NCBI RefSeq assembly: GCF_009208105.1
Contig: NZ_WFKL01000001.1
Coordinates: 2,480,001 to 2,544,000, forward strand
Length of the DNA stretch: 64,000 bases
Reading direction: 5' to 3'
From: Rouxiella sp. S1S-2
Lineage (GTDB): Bacteria > Pseudomonadota > Gammaproteobacteria > Enterobacterales > Enterobacteriaceae
Below the pieces are notes generated by a model. That model was not told the DNA's origin. It ran no database searches and worked only from the letters and a program-made list of their open reading frames with translations. Both the position numbers and the translations under genes were made by a program. This document shows positions 7,628 to 17,921 of this stretch, one piece after another. The stretch's first letter is position 1. Each line of letters begins with the position of its first letter.

Positions 7628-10315
7628 ATGAGGAAAGGACTTAAACATCTTCTGCTGACACTGCTAACGGTGGCGATGGTGCTCGTGTTGCTGTTGATTA
7701 CGCTATGGAAAACGCTGCCACAGTGGCTTCCTGCCGTCGCCAAACATTGGCTACCGCCGGGGACTCAGCTTAGTTTTTCTTCCTCGCCAAGTTGGTCTGA
7801 TGGCGAACTTATTCTGCCTGGCGTACGCTATTTGGCGCAAGATTGCCTGCTTGCCGATGCTCAAAATGTTCGCCTGAATAAGCCGTCGACCGGCTGGGAT
7901 CTCCAGCTCGATGCCTTGAATATCGACACCGCCTGTCTGAGTAAACTCCCTGCCAGTGAGGGCAGTGGCGCACTTTCTCTGGCCGATATTCAAAAACAGT
8001 TGCCGTTCGGCCAGCTGCATATCGCCAACCTGAACGTGACGCCGTGGCAGCAGTATGCCGGTGACTTGCAGGTCATCAACGACGGTAAAACGCAGACGTT
8101 GCACTATAAAGGTAAGGCACTGAATTTTGATGCTGCGTTGGATAATCAGCAATGGCTGGTCATTGATACACTGAGCCTGATGCCGCCCGGCGGTGACGAA
8201 CCGCTGCAGCTGGCGGGTAAATTAATGCTGCCCGCTGCGCTCGATACGCTTCCCGCCGAGGGCGAGCTGCGCGGTGAAGTGCACACTGCGCTGGTGCCGC
8301 ATCCGATTGAGATCAGCCTGAACTGGCAGGAAAAGAGCGGGCAGCTCAGCCTGACAGAACAGGGGCAATCCCAGCCGCTGATCAACCTGCCGTGGCAGCT
8401 TGGCGACAAACAAATTCAAATTTTACAAGGGCAGTGGCGTTGGCCGTATGCCGCGCAGCCGCTTTCCGGTGGACTGAACCTGACGCTGAACAACTGGAGC
8501 GACAAACTTGACCAAACGACGTTGAGCGGACGCCTCAACGTGCTAACTCAGGGGCACAATGGTAAGGGCAACGCCGTTCTGACCCTCGGTCCCGGCAGGG
8601 TCGGACTGCTCGACAGCGATATTGCCTTTCAACTAACCGGACAGGCCAATCTGCCGCAAATTTCTCTGAGCGCATCCTTCCCAGGTACGCTCAACGGGTC
8701 GGTGCTCAACCCAGTAATTGCGCTGCACAGCGGCGCACTGTTACGCGCGTGGGGGAAACCGACCCCGACGCTGAGCCTGCAGGATGCGCGCTGGCCGCTG
8801 GCGGGTATTAAGCTCAGTGCGCAGGGGGTAAGTGGGCCGTTGCAGGCAATTGTACGAGTCAGTGATGCTTATTGGGGGCCGTTCCAGCTGCATCTCAACG
8901 GGAAGGCTCAGGACTTTTGGCCCGATAAAGGCGCGTGGGATTTTAACTACTGGGGCAATGGGCAGTTACCGCCGCTTAACGGGCGCTGGGACGTGGCGGG
9001 TAAGGGCAGTTGGCATGACACGCTGATGACGTTGACTCAGCTGTCTGCCGGTTTTAATCGCCTGAGCTACGGGCTGGTTAACGTCGATGCACCACGGTTA
9101 ACGTTGACCCAGCCGCTCATTTGGCAGCGGCCCGTGCCTGCTCGTTATGAACATTCTCAGCCAGCCTTGGTGCCTGATTTCAACGGTGCGATAAGGCTTG
9201 TAGCGCAAAAAATTTCACTCGAAAATGGCGGCTACCTGCCTCCGGCCGAGCTTAGCCTGGCGTTTAAAGGCGACAACCCGATGAATATTACGCTTAACGG
9301 CCAGCTTGAAGCACTGCCGATTGGCCCTATCAAGTTGAACGGACGTTGGGACGGTGAACGACTGCGTGGACAGGGATGGTGGCCAAAACAGGATTTAACT
9401 GCCTTTCAAAGCCTGTTGTCGCCAGACCTGAATATCAAACTGCGCGGTGGCAGTTTCTATGCACAGTCGGCGTTTTCCGCCGCGCGTGGACAGGGATTTG
9501 TCGCCGGGGGCCACTGGGTGGTTAAAAATGGCAGCATGTGGTTAAAGGACGGCGATTTGAGCGGCCTGGATTTCTCGCTGTCCTACCGACTGAAAAATCA
9601 AAAGTGGCAGTTTGGCACCAAGTCGCCGGTCAGCCTGCGTATTGGTGAGTTGAATAACCTGTTCCAGATGCAAAATATCACTGCCGAGTTGCAGGGCAGC
9701 TATCCCTGGACCGAGGCCTCGCCACTGCGCCTGACACACGTTGGCATGGACGCGCTGCTCGGACACATCAGCCTGTCTGCACTGCGCTTGCCGCAGCACG
9801 ACCCCGCGGTGTTAAAGCTGCAAAAAATAGACCTCAGTGCGCTGTTTACCGCCTTGAAACCCAAGCAGATGGCGATGTCTGGCCGCGTCAACGGTGAACT
9901 TCCGCTGTATGTTGACAACCCGAAATGGTTGATTCATGACGGCTGGATTGCCAACGACGGGGGTCTGACGCTGCGATTAGACCCGCAGTTCGCCGCGGCG
10001 ATGGCCGGTGACAACGTGGCTAACCGTTTGGTTATCCAGCTGCTTCAGTACCTTGAAATTCACCGCTCGTATGCCAAAGTCAGCCTGGATAATCTGGGGG
10101 AATTAACGATGGCGGCGCAAATTTTCGGGGTTAACAATACTGAGGGCAAGCAGCGCGAAATTCATCTCAACTATACCCATCAGGAAAATATCTATCAGCT
10201 GTGGCGCAGTCTGCGCTTCGGCGACAATTTACAGGAATGGCTGCAGCAGCAGCTTTCTGCTTCACCATCGTCGGCTTCTGCTAACAAGGATAATGAATTG
10301 AGGAAGGAACAATGA
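7628..10315 (+). CDS. ydbH: YdbH, AsmA-like envelope phospholipid transport protein
   Basis: This 895-residue protein has one N-terminal membrane anchor (residues 8-27) and a long beta-rich periplasmic body, ending in a dicarboxylate/AsmA-like C-terminal domain (GRVNGELPLYVDNPKWLIHDGWIANDGG split over residues 760-785). YdbH belongs with TamB and YhdP as bridge proteins that move phospholipids to the outer membrane. It overlaps the lipoprotein gene ynbE by 4 bases, matching the conserved ydbH-ynbE-ydbL operon in which YnbE anchors the bridge and YdbL modulates it. Confidence 0.95.
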   Translation: MRKGLKHLLLTLLTVAMVLVLLLITLWKTLPQWLPAVAKHWLPPGTQLSFSSSPSWSDGELILPGVRYLAQDCLLADAQNVRLNKPSTGWDLQLDALNIDTACLSKLPASEGSGALSLADIQKQLPFGQLHIANLNVTPWQQYAGDLQVINDGKTQTLHYKGKALNFDAALDNQQWLVIDTLSLMPPGGDEPLQLAGKLMLPAALDTLPAEGELRGEVHTALVPHPIEISLNWQEKSGQLSLTEQGQSQPLINLPWQLGDKQIQILQGQWRWPYAAQPLSGGLNLTLNNWSDKLDQTTLSGRLNVLTQGHNGKGNAVLTLGPGRVGLLDSDIAFQLTGQANLPQISLSASFPGTLNGSVLNPVIALHSGALLRAWGKPTPTLSLQDARWPLAGIKLSAQGVSGPLQAIVRVSDAYWGPFQLHLNGKAQDFWPDKGAWDFNYWGNGQLPPLNGRWDVAGKGSWHDTLMTLTQLSAGFNRLSYGLVNVDAPRLTLTQPLIWQRPVPARYEHSQPALVPDFNGAIRLVAQKISLENGGYLPPAELSLAFKGDNPMNITLNGQLEALPIGPIKLNGRWDGERLRGQGWWPKQDLTAFQSLLSPDLNIKLRGGSFYAQSAFSAARGQGFVAGGHWVVKNGSMWLKDGDLSGLDFSLSYRLKNQKWQFGTKSPVSLRIGELNNLFQMQNITAELQGSYPWTEASPLRLTHVGMDALLGHISLSALRLPQHDPAVLKLQKIDLSALFTALKPKQMAMSGRVNGELPLYVDNPKWLIHDGWIANDGGLTLRLDPQFAAAMAGDNVANRLVIQLLQYLEIHRSYAKVSLDNLGELTMAAQIFGVNNTEGKQREIHLNYTHQENIYQLWRSLRFGDNLQEWLQQQLSASPSSASANKDNELRKEQ

Positions 10316-10506
10316 ATCCTATACCGGCCTGTATCACGGCATTGAGCCTGTCACTGATGCTCAGCGGCTGCGTGCCGCGTATCGAAATAGCGACGCCCAC
10401 GGCGCCGATTACGATCAATATGAATGTCAAAATTGAGCATGAGATTCATATCAAAGTGGATAAAGACGTCGAAGACTTGTTGAAAAACAAAGGCGATCTC
10501 TTTTAA
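10312..10506 (+). CDS. ynbE: YnbE outer-membrane lipoprotein
   Basis: A 64-residue lipoprotein with signal MNPIPACITALSLSLMLSGC and lipidated Cys near residue 20. The mature part contains the conserved VPRIEIATP and MNVKIEHEIHIKVDKDV pattern of YnbE. Its ATG overlaps the ydbH stop (ATGA), showing translational coupling. YnbE multimers are reported to interact with YdbH to form the intermembrane bridge. Confidence 0.95.
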   Translation: MNPIPACITALSLSLMLSGCVPRIEIATPTAPITINMNVKIEHEIHIKVDKDVEDLLKNKGDLF

Positions 10507-10516
10507 GGATGCGGCG

Positions 10517-10855
10517 ATGAAATTGTTAAAAGGTAAAGCTTTGGCATTGACCATTATGCTGTGCGGCTGGCTGTTTTGCAGTTCCGCATTGGCACTAACC
10601 CTCGAACAGGCCAAACAGCAGGGCCGCGTGGGTGAGACGTTGAGCGGGTATCTGGCGCCGGTCAAACAGGATGCTGAAACGTTGGCGTTAATTAAACGCA
10701 TTAATCAGGCGCGTGAACAGCAGTACCAGGACGTGGCGAGAAATAACCAGGTTAGCACCGCCGATGTGGCCAAGCTTGCCGGGCAAAAATTGGTGTCGCG
10801 AGCCGCGCAGGGTGAGTATGTACGCGGCATTAACGGGCAGTGGTTGCAAAAATAG
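10517..10855 (+). CDS. ydbL: YdbL periplasmic protein (DUF1318)
   Basis: A 112-residue secreted protein with signal peptide (cleavage near SALA, residue 26) and the DUF1318 pattern: LEQAKQQGRVGETLSGYLAP, then RINQAREQQYQDVA and a C-terminal GEYVRGINGQWLQK. It begins 10 bases after ynbE and completes the ydbH-ynbE-ydbL operon, where it is reported to tune YdbH-YnbE assembly. Confidence 0.93.
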   Translation: MKLLKGKALALTIMLCGWLFCSSALALTLEQAKQQGRVGETLSGYLAPVKQDAETLALIKRINQAREQQYQDVARNNQVSTADVAKLAGQKLVSRAAQGEYVRGINGQWLQK

Positions 10856-10866
10856 CCCAAAAAAAA

Positions 10867-10886
10867 GCGCGCTCTATTGAGCGCGC
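10867..10886 (-). terminator. Terminator for azoR (minus strand)
   Basis: GCGCGCTC and GAGCGCGC form a perfect 8-bp stem with a 4-nt loop. Eight A residues lie immediately before it on the plus strand, giving a U-run after the hairpin for leftward transcripts, so it mainly ends azoR; it may also slow transcripts leaving ydbL. Confidence 0.85.
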
Positions 10887-10958
10887 AACATTTACTACAA
10901 CACTGTCGGCACACATGACGATTCTAAAGGTAATTACCCAACAGTGAAGCGACTGAAA

Positions 10959-11576
<618 letters not shown>

Positions 11577-11828
11577 TTAAAATTCCTTCGCTGAGTGGGG
11601 TCATACAGGGACGAGGCGTCCCGAGAATGTTTTCTACTTTATTCATAAAACTTTCTCAGTGATAGTGCAATATTTCGAGATCCAACATCGAATTTTTTGA
11701 ATGACTTGATCGTAAGTTGGCCGACAGCCACTAAACAGTCGCCATCTTTTAGAAACCGCAATCGCTTGTGATAACATAGTGTTATTCAGGCAAGGCCCGC
11801 GCCTGCCGACCATCAAGGAATCTCGCAC

Positions 11829-14800
11829 GTGAAATCAACGCTCGCGGCACTATCAGCACAACTTGACGGGCTGATGCTACGTGACCGACAACGTCTGCAA
11901 CGCCGTTTGCAGGGCGCTAAAAAAATTAATGACCCTCAGGCTTTGCAAGGACTGACTCAGGAGCTGGAAAACGCATTTCAACAGGGGCTGCAAAAAGTCA
12001 GCAGCCGTGAAGCATCACGCCCCAAGATTGCCTACCCTGATAATTTGCCGGTCAGTCAGAAGAAGCAGGACATTTTCGAAGCCATTCGCGATCATCAGGT
12101 GGTGATCGTCGCCGGTGAAACGGGATCAGGGAAAACCACGCAGATCCCGAAAATTTGCATGGAATTGGGCCGCGGCATTAAAGGCCTGATTGGCCACACC
12201 CAGCCGCGCAGGCTGGCGGCGCGCACGGTGGCAAACCGCATTGCTGACGAGCTTGAAACTAGCCTCGGCAACACTGTGGGCTATAAGGTCCGTTTTAACG
12301 ATCAGGTGAGTGAAAATACCCTGGTCAAGCTGATGACCGACGGTATTCTGCTGGCCGAAATCCAGCAGGACAGAATGCTGATGCAATACGACACCCTGAT
12401 CATTGATGAGGCGCACGAGCGCAGCCTTAATATCGATTTTATCCTCGGGTATTTGCGTCAACTGCTGCCCAAGCGGCCTGATTTAAAAGTCATTATCACT
12501 TCCGCGACCATTGATCCGCAGCGTTTCTCAAAGCACTTCAATAATGCGCCTATTATTGAGGTTTCTGGCCGCACTTATCCGGTTGATGTACGTTATCGTC
12601 CGGTTGTTGACGATGCAGACGACGGCGATCGCGACCAGTTGCAGGCTATTTTTGACGCGGTTGACGAGCTGGGCCGTGAAAGCCGTGGCGATATTCTGAT
12701 CTTTATGAGCGGCGAGCGCGAAATACGCGATACCGCCGATGCGCTAAATCGCCTTGATTTGCCAAACACTGAGGTTCTGCCGCTGTACGCGCGTTTGTCT
12801 AACAGCGAACAGAACCGTGTGTTTCAGTCGCACTCGGGTCGCCGCATCGTGCTGGCGACCAACGTCGCCGAAACGTCACTCACCGTGCCGGGCATTAAAT
12901 ACGTTATCGACCCCGGCACGGCGCGAATTAGCCGCTACAGTTTCCGCACCAAGGTGCAACGGTTGCCGATTGAAGCCGTTTCACAGGCTTCGGCTAACCA
13001 GCGTAAGGGCCGCTGCGGACGCGTTTCTGACGGTATTTGTATTCGTCTTTATTCGGAGCAGGACTTTCTCTCGCGGCCTGAGTTTACCGATCCTGAAATT
13101 CTGCGTACTAATCTGGCCTCCGTTATCCTACAGATGACCTCGCTGGGGCTGGGCGATATTTCGGCGTTCCCGTTTGTGGAAGCCCCCGACAAGCGCAATA
13201 TTCAGGACGGTGTGAGGCTTCTTGAAGAGCTGGGTGCGATTAATACCCCAGAAAACGGTCGCTACACCCTGACAGAACAAGGGCGCAGTCTTGCCCAGTT
13301 GCCGGTGGATCCGCGTTTGGCGCGCATGGTGCTTGAGGCGCAGAAAAATAGCTGCCTGCGCGAGGTGATGATTATCACCGCCGCGCTGTCGATTCAGGAC
13401 CCGCGTGAACGCCCAATGGACAAACAGCAGGCCTCTGATGAAAAACATCGTCGATTTGCTGATAAAGACTCGGATTTCCTGGCCTTTGTTAACCTGTGGG
13501 ACTATCTGCAGGAGCAACAAAAGGCGTTGTCGTCTGCGCAGTTCCGCAAGCTGTGTCGTAGCGATTTCCTTAACTATTTGCGCGTTCGTGAATGGCAGGA
13601 CATCTATACCCAACTGCGTCAGGTCGTGAAAGAGCTGGGTCTGCGCATTAATAGCACCGCCGCGGACTACCGCAGCGTGCACTGTGCGCTGCTGACCGGT
13701 CTGCTTTCGCACGTCGGCCAGAAAGACGTTGAGAAGCAAGAGTTTACCGGCGCTCGCAATGCCCGCTTTTCCATATTCCCAGGTTCGGGACTTTTCAAAA
13801 AGCCGCCTAAATGGGCAATCGTCGCTGAACTGGTTGAAACAAGCCGACTTTGGGGGCGCATCGCAGCTAAAATTGAGCCTGAATGGATTGAGCCACTGGC
13901 ACAACATTTAGTGAAATACAGCTACAGCGAACCGCACTGGGAGAAATCTCAGGGCGCAGTGATGGCTGATGAAAAAGTGACCCTGTTTGGCTTGCCGATC
14001 GTCATAGCACGTCGCGTAAACTACGGCAGCATAGACGCTGTGGTTTCCCGCGAGCTGTTTATTCGCCATGCGCTGGTCGAGGGTGACTGGCAAACGCGTC
14101 ACGCCTTCTTCCGCGACAATCAGCGCCTGCGTAATGAGGTCGAAGAGTTGGAGCACAAGTCCCGCCGTCGCGATATTTTGGTCGATGACGAGACGCTATT
14201 CCTGTTTTATGAGCAGCGAGTGGGCCGAGAGGTGGTTTCCGGCAAACATTTCGATACCTGGTGGAAAACGCAGCCCACCGACAGCCTGAACTTTGAAAAA
14301 AGCATGCTTATCAAAGAGGGGGCGGGCAAAATTAGCGCCCTCGATTATCCTAATTTCTGGCATCAGGGAAATATTAAGCTGCGGGTTACCTACCAGTTTG
14401 AACCTGGCACAGAGGCTGACGGCGTTACCGTACACATTCCGCTGCCGTTGCTTAATCAAATTGAGGAACAGGGCTTTGACTGGCAGATCCCGGGCATTCG
14501 CCGCGAACTGGTCATGGCGTTGATCAAATCGCTGCCCAAACCGACTCGCCGCAATTTCGTGCCCGCACCCAACTATGCCGACGCCTTTTTAGGCCGAGCC
14601 ACACCGTTTGAACTGCCACTGCTCGAGTCAATGGAGCGTGAACTGCGCAGAATGACGGGCGTTACGGTGTCACGTGACGATTGGCAGCTTGAACAGGTGC
14701 CCGATCATCTTAAAATGACGTTTCGCATCGTGGACGACAAAAACAAGCCGCTGCGCGAGGGAAAAAGCCTGACGGCATTGAAATCAACGCTGAAAGAGCA

Positions 14801-15704
14801 GGTCCAGCAAACGCTTTCTGCAGTGGCGGACGACGGCATTGAGCAAAACAATCTCCATGTCTGGAGCTTTGGTGCTTTGCCTGACTGCTATGAGCAAAAG
14901 CGCGGCGGCTATGAAGTGAAAGCTTATCCTGCGTTGGTGGATGAAAAAGACAGCATTGCAATCAAACTGTTCGACAGCGAGCTTGAGCAGTCACAGGCAA
15001 TGTGGCGGGGTACACGGCGTTTATTGCTGCTGAACATTCCATCACCTATCAAGTATCTGCATGAAAAATTGCCTAATAAGGCCAAGCTGGGGCTCTATTT
15101 TAACCCTTATGGCAAAGTGCTTGACCTGATAGATGACTGTATTTCCTGCGGCATTGACAAACTGATTGCCGAGTCAGGCGGGCCGGTGTGGAGCGAAGAG
15201 AAGTTTGCTGTCCTGCATGAGCACGTGCGTGCGCATCTTAATGAAACGGTGGTGGGCATTGCGACGCAGGTCGAGCAAATTCTGACTACCGTGTTCAACA
15301 TTAATAAGCGACTCAAAGGGCGCATTGATATGACGATGGCACTGGCGCTATCGGATATTAAAGCGCAGATGTCGGGGCTTATCTATCGCGGTTTTGTGAC
15401 GCAAAATGGCTGGAAGCGCATTCCAGATACGCTGAGGTATTTGCAGGCCATTGAAAAACGCATGGACAAGTTGGCAATGGATCCGCACCGTGACCGCGCT
15501 CAAATGCTAAAAGTAGAAAGCGTGCAGCAGAAGTGGCAACAATGGCTGAACAAACTGCCGCCGGTGCGTCAGGTCAGTGAGGAAGTGCAAGAAGTGAGGT
15601 GGATGCTCGAAGAGCTGCGCGTCAGTTACTTCGCGCAGCAGCTCGGAACGCCTTATCCTATCTCGGATAAACGTATTTTGCAGACCATTGAGCAGCTGGC
15701 TTAA
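11829..15704 (+). CDS. hrpA: ATP-dependent RNA helicase HrpA
   Basis: This 1291-residue DEAH-box helicase shows Walker [10 protein letters not shown] near residue 97, DEAH, motif III SAT, and the C-terminal motif [11 protein letters not shown], followed by HA2/OB and the long HrpA-specific C-terminal region. HrpA acts on stalled or collided ribosomes in E. coli. The start is GTG at 11829, supported by AAGGAA 8 bases upstream. The last 4 bases overlap the end of the convergent ydgD gene. Confidence 0.97.
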   Translation: MKSTLAALSAQLDGLMLRDRQRLQRRLQGAKKINDPQALQGLTQELENAFQQGLQKVSSREASRPKIAYPDNLPVSQKKQDIFEAIRDHQVVIVAGETGSGKTTQIPKICMELGRGIKGLIGHTQPRRLAARTVANRIADELETSLGNTVGYKVRFNDQVSENTLVKLMTDGILLAEIQQDRMLMQYDTLIIDEAHERSLNIDFILGYLRQLLPKRPDLKVIITSATIDPQRFSKHFNNAPIIEVSGRTYPVDVRYRPVVDDADDGDRDQLQAIFDAVDELGRESRGDILIFMSGEREIRDTADALNRLDLPNTEVLPLYARLSNSEQNRVFQSHSGRRIVLATNVAETSLTVPGIKYVIDPGTARISRYSFRTKVQRLPIEAVSQASANQRKGRCGRVSDGICIRLYSEQDFLSRPEFTDPEILRTNLASVILQMTSLGLGDISAFPFVEAPDKRNIQDGVRLLEELGAINTPENGRYTLTEQGRSLAQLPVDPRLARMVLEAQKNSCLREVMIITAALSIQDPRERPMDKQQASDEKHRRFADKDSDFLAFVNLWDYLQEQQKALSSAQFRKLCRSDFLNYLRVREWQDIYTQLRQVVKELGLRINSTAADYRSVHCALLTGLLSHVGQKDVEKQEFTGARNARFSIFPGSGLFKKPPKWAIVAELVETSRLWGRIAAKIEPEWIEPLAQHLVKYSYSEPHWEKSQGAVMADEKVTLFGLPIVIARRVNYGSIDAVVSRELFIRHALVEGDWQTRHAFFRDNQRLRNEVEELEHKSRRRDILVDDETLFLFYEQRVGREVVSGKHFDTWWKTQPTDSLNFEKSMLIKEGAGKISALDYPNFWHQGNIKLRVTYQFEPGTEADGVTVHIPLPLLNQIEEQGFDWQIPGIRRELVMALIKSLPKPTRRNFVPAPNYADAFLGRATPFELPLLESMERELRRMTGVTVSRDDWQLEQVPDHLKMTFRIVDDKNKPLREGKSLTALKSTLKEQVQQTLSAVADDGIEQNNLHVWSFGALPDCYEQKRGGYEVKAYPALVDEKDSIAIKLFDSELEQSQAMWRGTRRLLLLNIPSPIKYLHEKLPNKAKLGLYFNPYGKVLDLIDDCISCGIDKLIAESGGPVWSEEKFAVLHEHVRAHLNETVVGIATQVEQILTTVFNINKRLKGRIDMTMALALSDIKAQMSGLIYRGFVTQNGWKRIPDTLRYLQAIEKRMDKLAMDPHRDRAQMLKVESVQQKWQQWLNKLPPVRQVSEEVQEVRWMLEELRVSYFAQQLGTPYPISDKRILQTIEQLA

Positions 15705-16546
15705 TTAGCCAGCTGGTGACCACTTAATTCAACCAACGCTGCCCTGATTGCCGGAACGGCCAGGGCACGATTATCTGCTAAATAACGGTCTTGCGCGGCG
15801 GGTGCCGAACTTTGGATCCCAATCAACGTCCATTTACCGTTTTGTTTCAGCAACAGCGGTGAACCGCTGTCGCCCGGCAGCGTATCGCAACGATGCGACA
15901 TGACGCCCGGCTGAGCCCATCCGGTAATCAGACAGTCCTGATGACTGTACAAATCATCGAGGTGATCCTCAGGATATCCTGCCTGTGTCACTTTACGATC
16001 GTTGGCTTTCAACGCTGCGGTGAGTTCGTCACGCGTGCCTTCCCACAGAGGCAGTGGTTTAATAGGCAGTTTTTGTTTTTCATCGGTAATGCGCACTAGG
16101 GCAAAATCATAAGACGCGGCCTGCGGTGGCACAATCCAACCCTCGCCGTCGGCTTTCAGTTTCTTTCCCAGCGCCGGGTCAACCAGCGTTTGTAGCTTGG
16201 TTATCTGGTAGCGCCATTTTTGATGTTGCGAGATAAAGCGTAGGGCAATCACTTTGTCGATTTTTCCCGGCGGTGCCAGCACGCAGTGTCCCGCAGTCAG
16301 AACCAAATGTTCCGAGATGAGCGTGGCGGTGCAGAGATTACCGCTGGCAGTTTCAATCTGGCCAATCGCTTGCCACGGCCAGCTTTTAACTTCACTCACG
16401 TGTGTACGATGATCCTGGCCAAAAAAAAGGGCAGTTTTTTCTTTAAGGCTTATTGTGTCTGAATCGCTGTCCGAGTCGGTTGAGTCGGCATGAGCAGGAA
16501 GGGCGAAGCAGAAAAAGCACAAGACAAGCGGTAAAGCTATGCGCAT
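15701..16546 (-). CDS. ydgD: Secreted trypsin-like serine protease YdgD
   Basis: The 281-residue protein has a signal peptide (cleavage near ALPAHA, residue 20), a short Ser/Asp-rich linker and an S1 protease domain with a full catalytic triad: His in VLTAGHC, Asp in YDFALVRI, Ser in LPGDSGSPL. The periplasm is the expected location. E. coli ydgD is likewise next to asr. The Asp-Ser-Asp linker after the signal (about residues 21-30) is unusual and acidic. Substrates are unknown. Confidence 0.92.
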   Translation of the reverse strand: MRIALPLVLCFFCFALPAHADSTDSDSDSDTISLKEKTALFFGQDHRTHVSEVKSWPWQAIGQIETASGNLCTATLISEHLVLTAGHCVLAPPGKIDKVIALRFISQHQKWRYQITKLQTLVDPALGKKLKADGEGWIVPPQAASYDFALVRITDEKQKLPIKPLPLWEGTRDELTAALKANDRKVTQAGYPEDHLDDLYSHQDCLITGWAQPGVMSHRCDTLPGDSGSPLLLKQNGKWTLIGIQSSAPAAQDRYLADNRALAVPAIRAALVELSGHQLAN

Positions 16547-16696
16547 ATCATTTTGACCTTAAGTGCGGGGATTGACCGGGAGCCAATTATTAAGATGTTG
16601 ATTATAGCTGGTAATAGCTTTCAGGTAATAGGAGGTTTAGATAAATCAAATGTATGAGGTTGGCTAATTATGCGTTCCGATATATTACGTTGCAGT

Positions 16697-16777
16697 CTAG
16701 AAATAGAAGAATAACGTAATCAGACCCAGCAAAATTAGAGAACTCAGGGTGATTTCGAACAGGTAGCGTCGCAGCAT
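16697..16777 (-). CDS. ydgU: YdgU-like tiny inner-membrane peptide
   Basis: A 26-codon frame encodes a basic N-terminus (MLRRYLFE) followed by a single very hydrophobic helix (SSLILLGLITLFFYF), the pattern of single-pass small membrane proteins. It sits between asr and ydgD, where E. coli carries the 27-residue ydgU. The ATG at 16777 is the only start in frame (a TGA lies two codons upstream). A GAGG lies 12 bases before it, a long spacing, so the assignment rests on position and hydrophobicity. Confidence 0.6.
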   Translation of the reverse strand: MLRRYLFEITLSSLILLGLITLFFYF

Positions 16778-16856
16778 CGTCCATCAATACCTCAAGATTG
16801 CCTGGTTGATAATACCCGTCTATTTGGAACGTAGGGTACGTAGGCCGGAGAAAAAA

Positions 16857-16876
16857 ACACCCGGCGAACCGGGTGT
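16857..16876 (-). terminator. Terminator of asr
   Basis: ACACCCGG and CCGGGTGT form an 8-bp stem with loop CGAA. Seven A residues (16851-16857) precede it on the plus strand, giving a U-run at the end of leftward asr transcripts. Confidence 0.88.
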
Positions 16877-16925
16877 CAAATAATCAGTCTTGATAATGGT
16901 GAGACGAGTTGCTCACAAAGACTTA

Positions 16926-17537
16926 TTACTTAGCTGCTGGAGCAGCTTTTTTAGCGTGTTTTTTCACGTGTTTTTTAGCAGCCTGCGCTTTCTGAGCAAC
17001 TGGCTTCTTAGCAGCGTGTTTTTTTACGTGTTTTTTAGCAGCCTGTGCTTTCTGAGCAACTGGCTTCTTAGCAGCGTGTTTTTTCACGTGTTTTTTAGCA
17101 GCCTGTGCTTTCTGAGCAACTGGCTTCTTAGCAGCGTGTTTTTTCACGTGTTTTTTAGCAGCCTGCGCTTTCTGAGCAACTGGCTTCTTAGCAGCGTGTT
17201 TTTTCACGTGTTTTTTAGCAGCCTGTGCTTTCTGAGCAACTGGCTTCTTAGCAGCGTGTTTTTTCACGTGTTTTTTAGCAGCCTGCGCTTTCTGAGCAAC
17301 TGGCTTCTTAGCAGCGTGTTTTTTCACGTGTTTTTTAGCAGCCTGCGCTTTCTGTGCAACTTTCTTCTTGGTAGCGTGTTTCTTAACATGTTTTTTAGCA
17401 GCCTGAGCTTTTGCAGCAGGGGCAGCAGTAGTTGTGGTGGTTGCAGCAGCAGCTGGAGCAGCAGTAGTTTCAGCGGCGAATGCTGCAGAAGACAGGCCCA
17501 TTGCAGCGGCAATTACCAGAGCTAATACTTTTTTCAT
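16926..17537 (-). CDS. asr: Acid shock protein Asr, repeat-expanded
   Basis: The 203-residue protein starts at the ATG at 17537 (GAGG 8 bases upstream), with signal peptide [21 protein letters not shown], an Ala/Thr-rich spacer, then seven 20-residue Lys/His/Ala repeats of the type [20 protein letters not shown] and a short lysine-rich end. Asr is a periplasmic, highly basic, intrinsically disordered protein induced by acid and controlled by RstAB. E. coli Asr is about 100 residues, so this copy is roughly doubled by the repeats. Histidines in each repeat give buffering or pH-sensing capacity. It is monocistronic. Confidence 0.93.
   Translation of the reverse strand: MKKVLALVIAAAMGLSSAAFAAETTAAPAAAATTTTTAAPAAKAQAAKKHVKKHATKKKVAQKAQAAKKHVKKHAAKKPVAQKAQAAKKHVKKHAAKKPVAQKAQAAKKHVKKHAAKKPVAQKAQAAKKHVKKHAAKKPVAQKAQAAKKHVKKHAAKKPVAQKAQAAKKHVKKHAAKKPVAQKAQAAKKHVKKHAKKAAPAAK
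16981..17400. repeat. Seven tandem 60-bp repeats inside asr
   Basis: Six units (16981-17340) differ from one another at only one or two positions; the seventh (17341-17400) is diverged. Units at 17041, 17101 and 17221 are identical, as are those at 17161 and 17281. The period is exactly 20 codons, keeping the frame. This indicates recent expansion or gene-conversion homogenisation. Confidence 0.97.
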
Positions 17538-17594
17538 CGTTAATTCCTCAGAATTTAATTTATGTATCCACCCCACTGCGGGGCCGGTAGGAGA

Positions 17595-17656
17595 ATACTA
17601 GGCTTGTTAGTGTTCGCTGTCCGTGAGTGATTGGTTTCGGCGTGTAACGGTATGTA
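17595..17656 (-). promoter_or_regulatory. asr promoter with RstA box
   Basis: Read on the minus strand, TACATACCGTTACA (17656-17643) matches the published RstA box TACATNTNGTTACA at 11 of 12 defined positions. A plausible -10 TAGTAT (17600-17595) follows, with a poor -35 (CGGACA, 17623-17618) at 17-bp spacing, as expected of an activator-dependent promoter. The asr ATG lies 57 bases further on. A second, weaker and oppositely oriented match, AAGATTTAGTTACA, is at 17725-17738. Confidence 0.65.
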
Positions 17657-17921
17657 CAAATTAATTAGTTATTATTATTCATTGTGTTAGTTTGTTTTGA
17701 GTCAGGGTGTTACCTTGAATGCACAAGATTTAGTTACAACATACTTATTAATTCAGTGACTCATGGCCTCTGAAAGCCTCTAAATGTCTGTAATTAAGCG
17801 GGATCTGTGACAGGGGATTAAGCAAATTCTGCAGTAAAGAGCAGGCAATTCCCCAGGCCGTGGGGAAAAAGGCCTGAGGAGAGCTTTTTAATTAAAAATA
17901 ACACGCCACTGTGAGGGGAAT

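Noticed and set aside
16981..17400. Regular 60-bp repeats as a possible CRISPR array
   Set aside because: Repeats are contiguous with no unique spacers, keep the asr frame, and encode the known Lys/His repeats.
16890..17525. A 211-codon plus-strand frame opposite asr, repetitive and Phe/Ser/Leu-rich
   Set aside because: It is the complement of the asr tandem repeats; its regular composition follows from the repeat, while asr itself has signal peptide, ribosome site and family match.
17849..17867. TTCCCCA/TGGGGAA hairpin after the M32 carboxypeptidase gene as a terminator
   Set aside because: Short stem and no U-run on the relevant strand; too weak to list as a feature.
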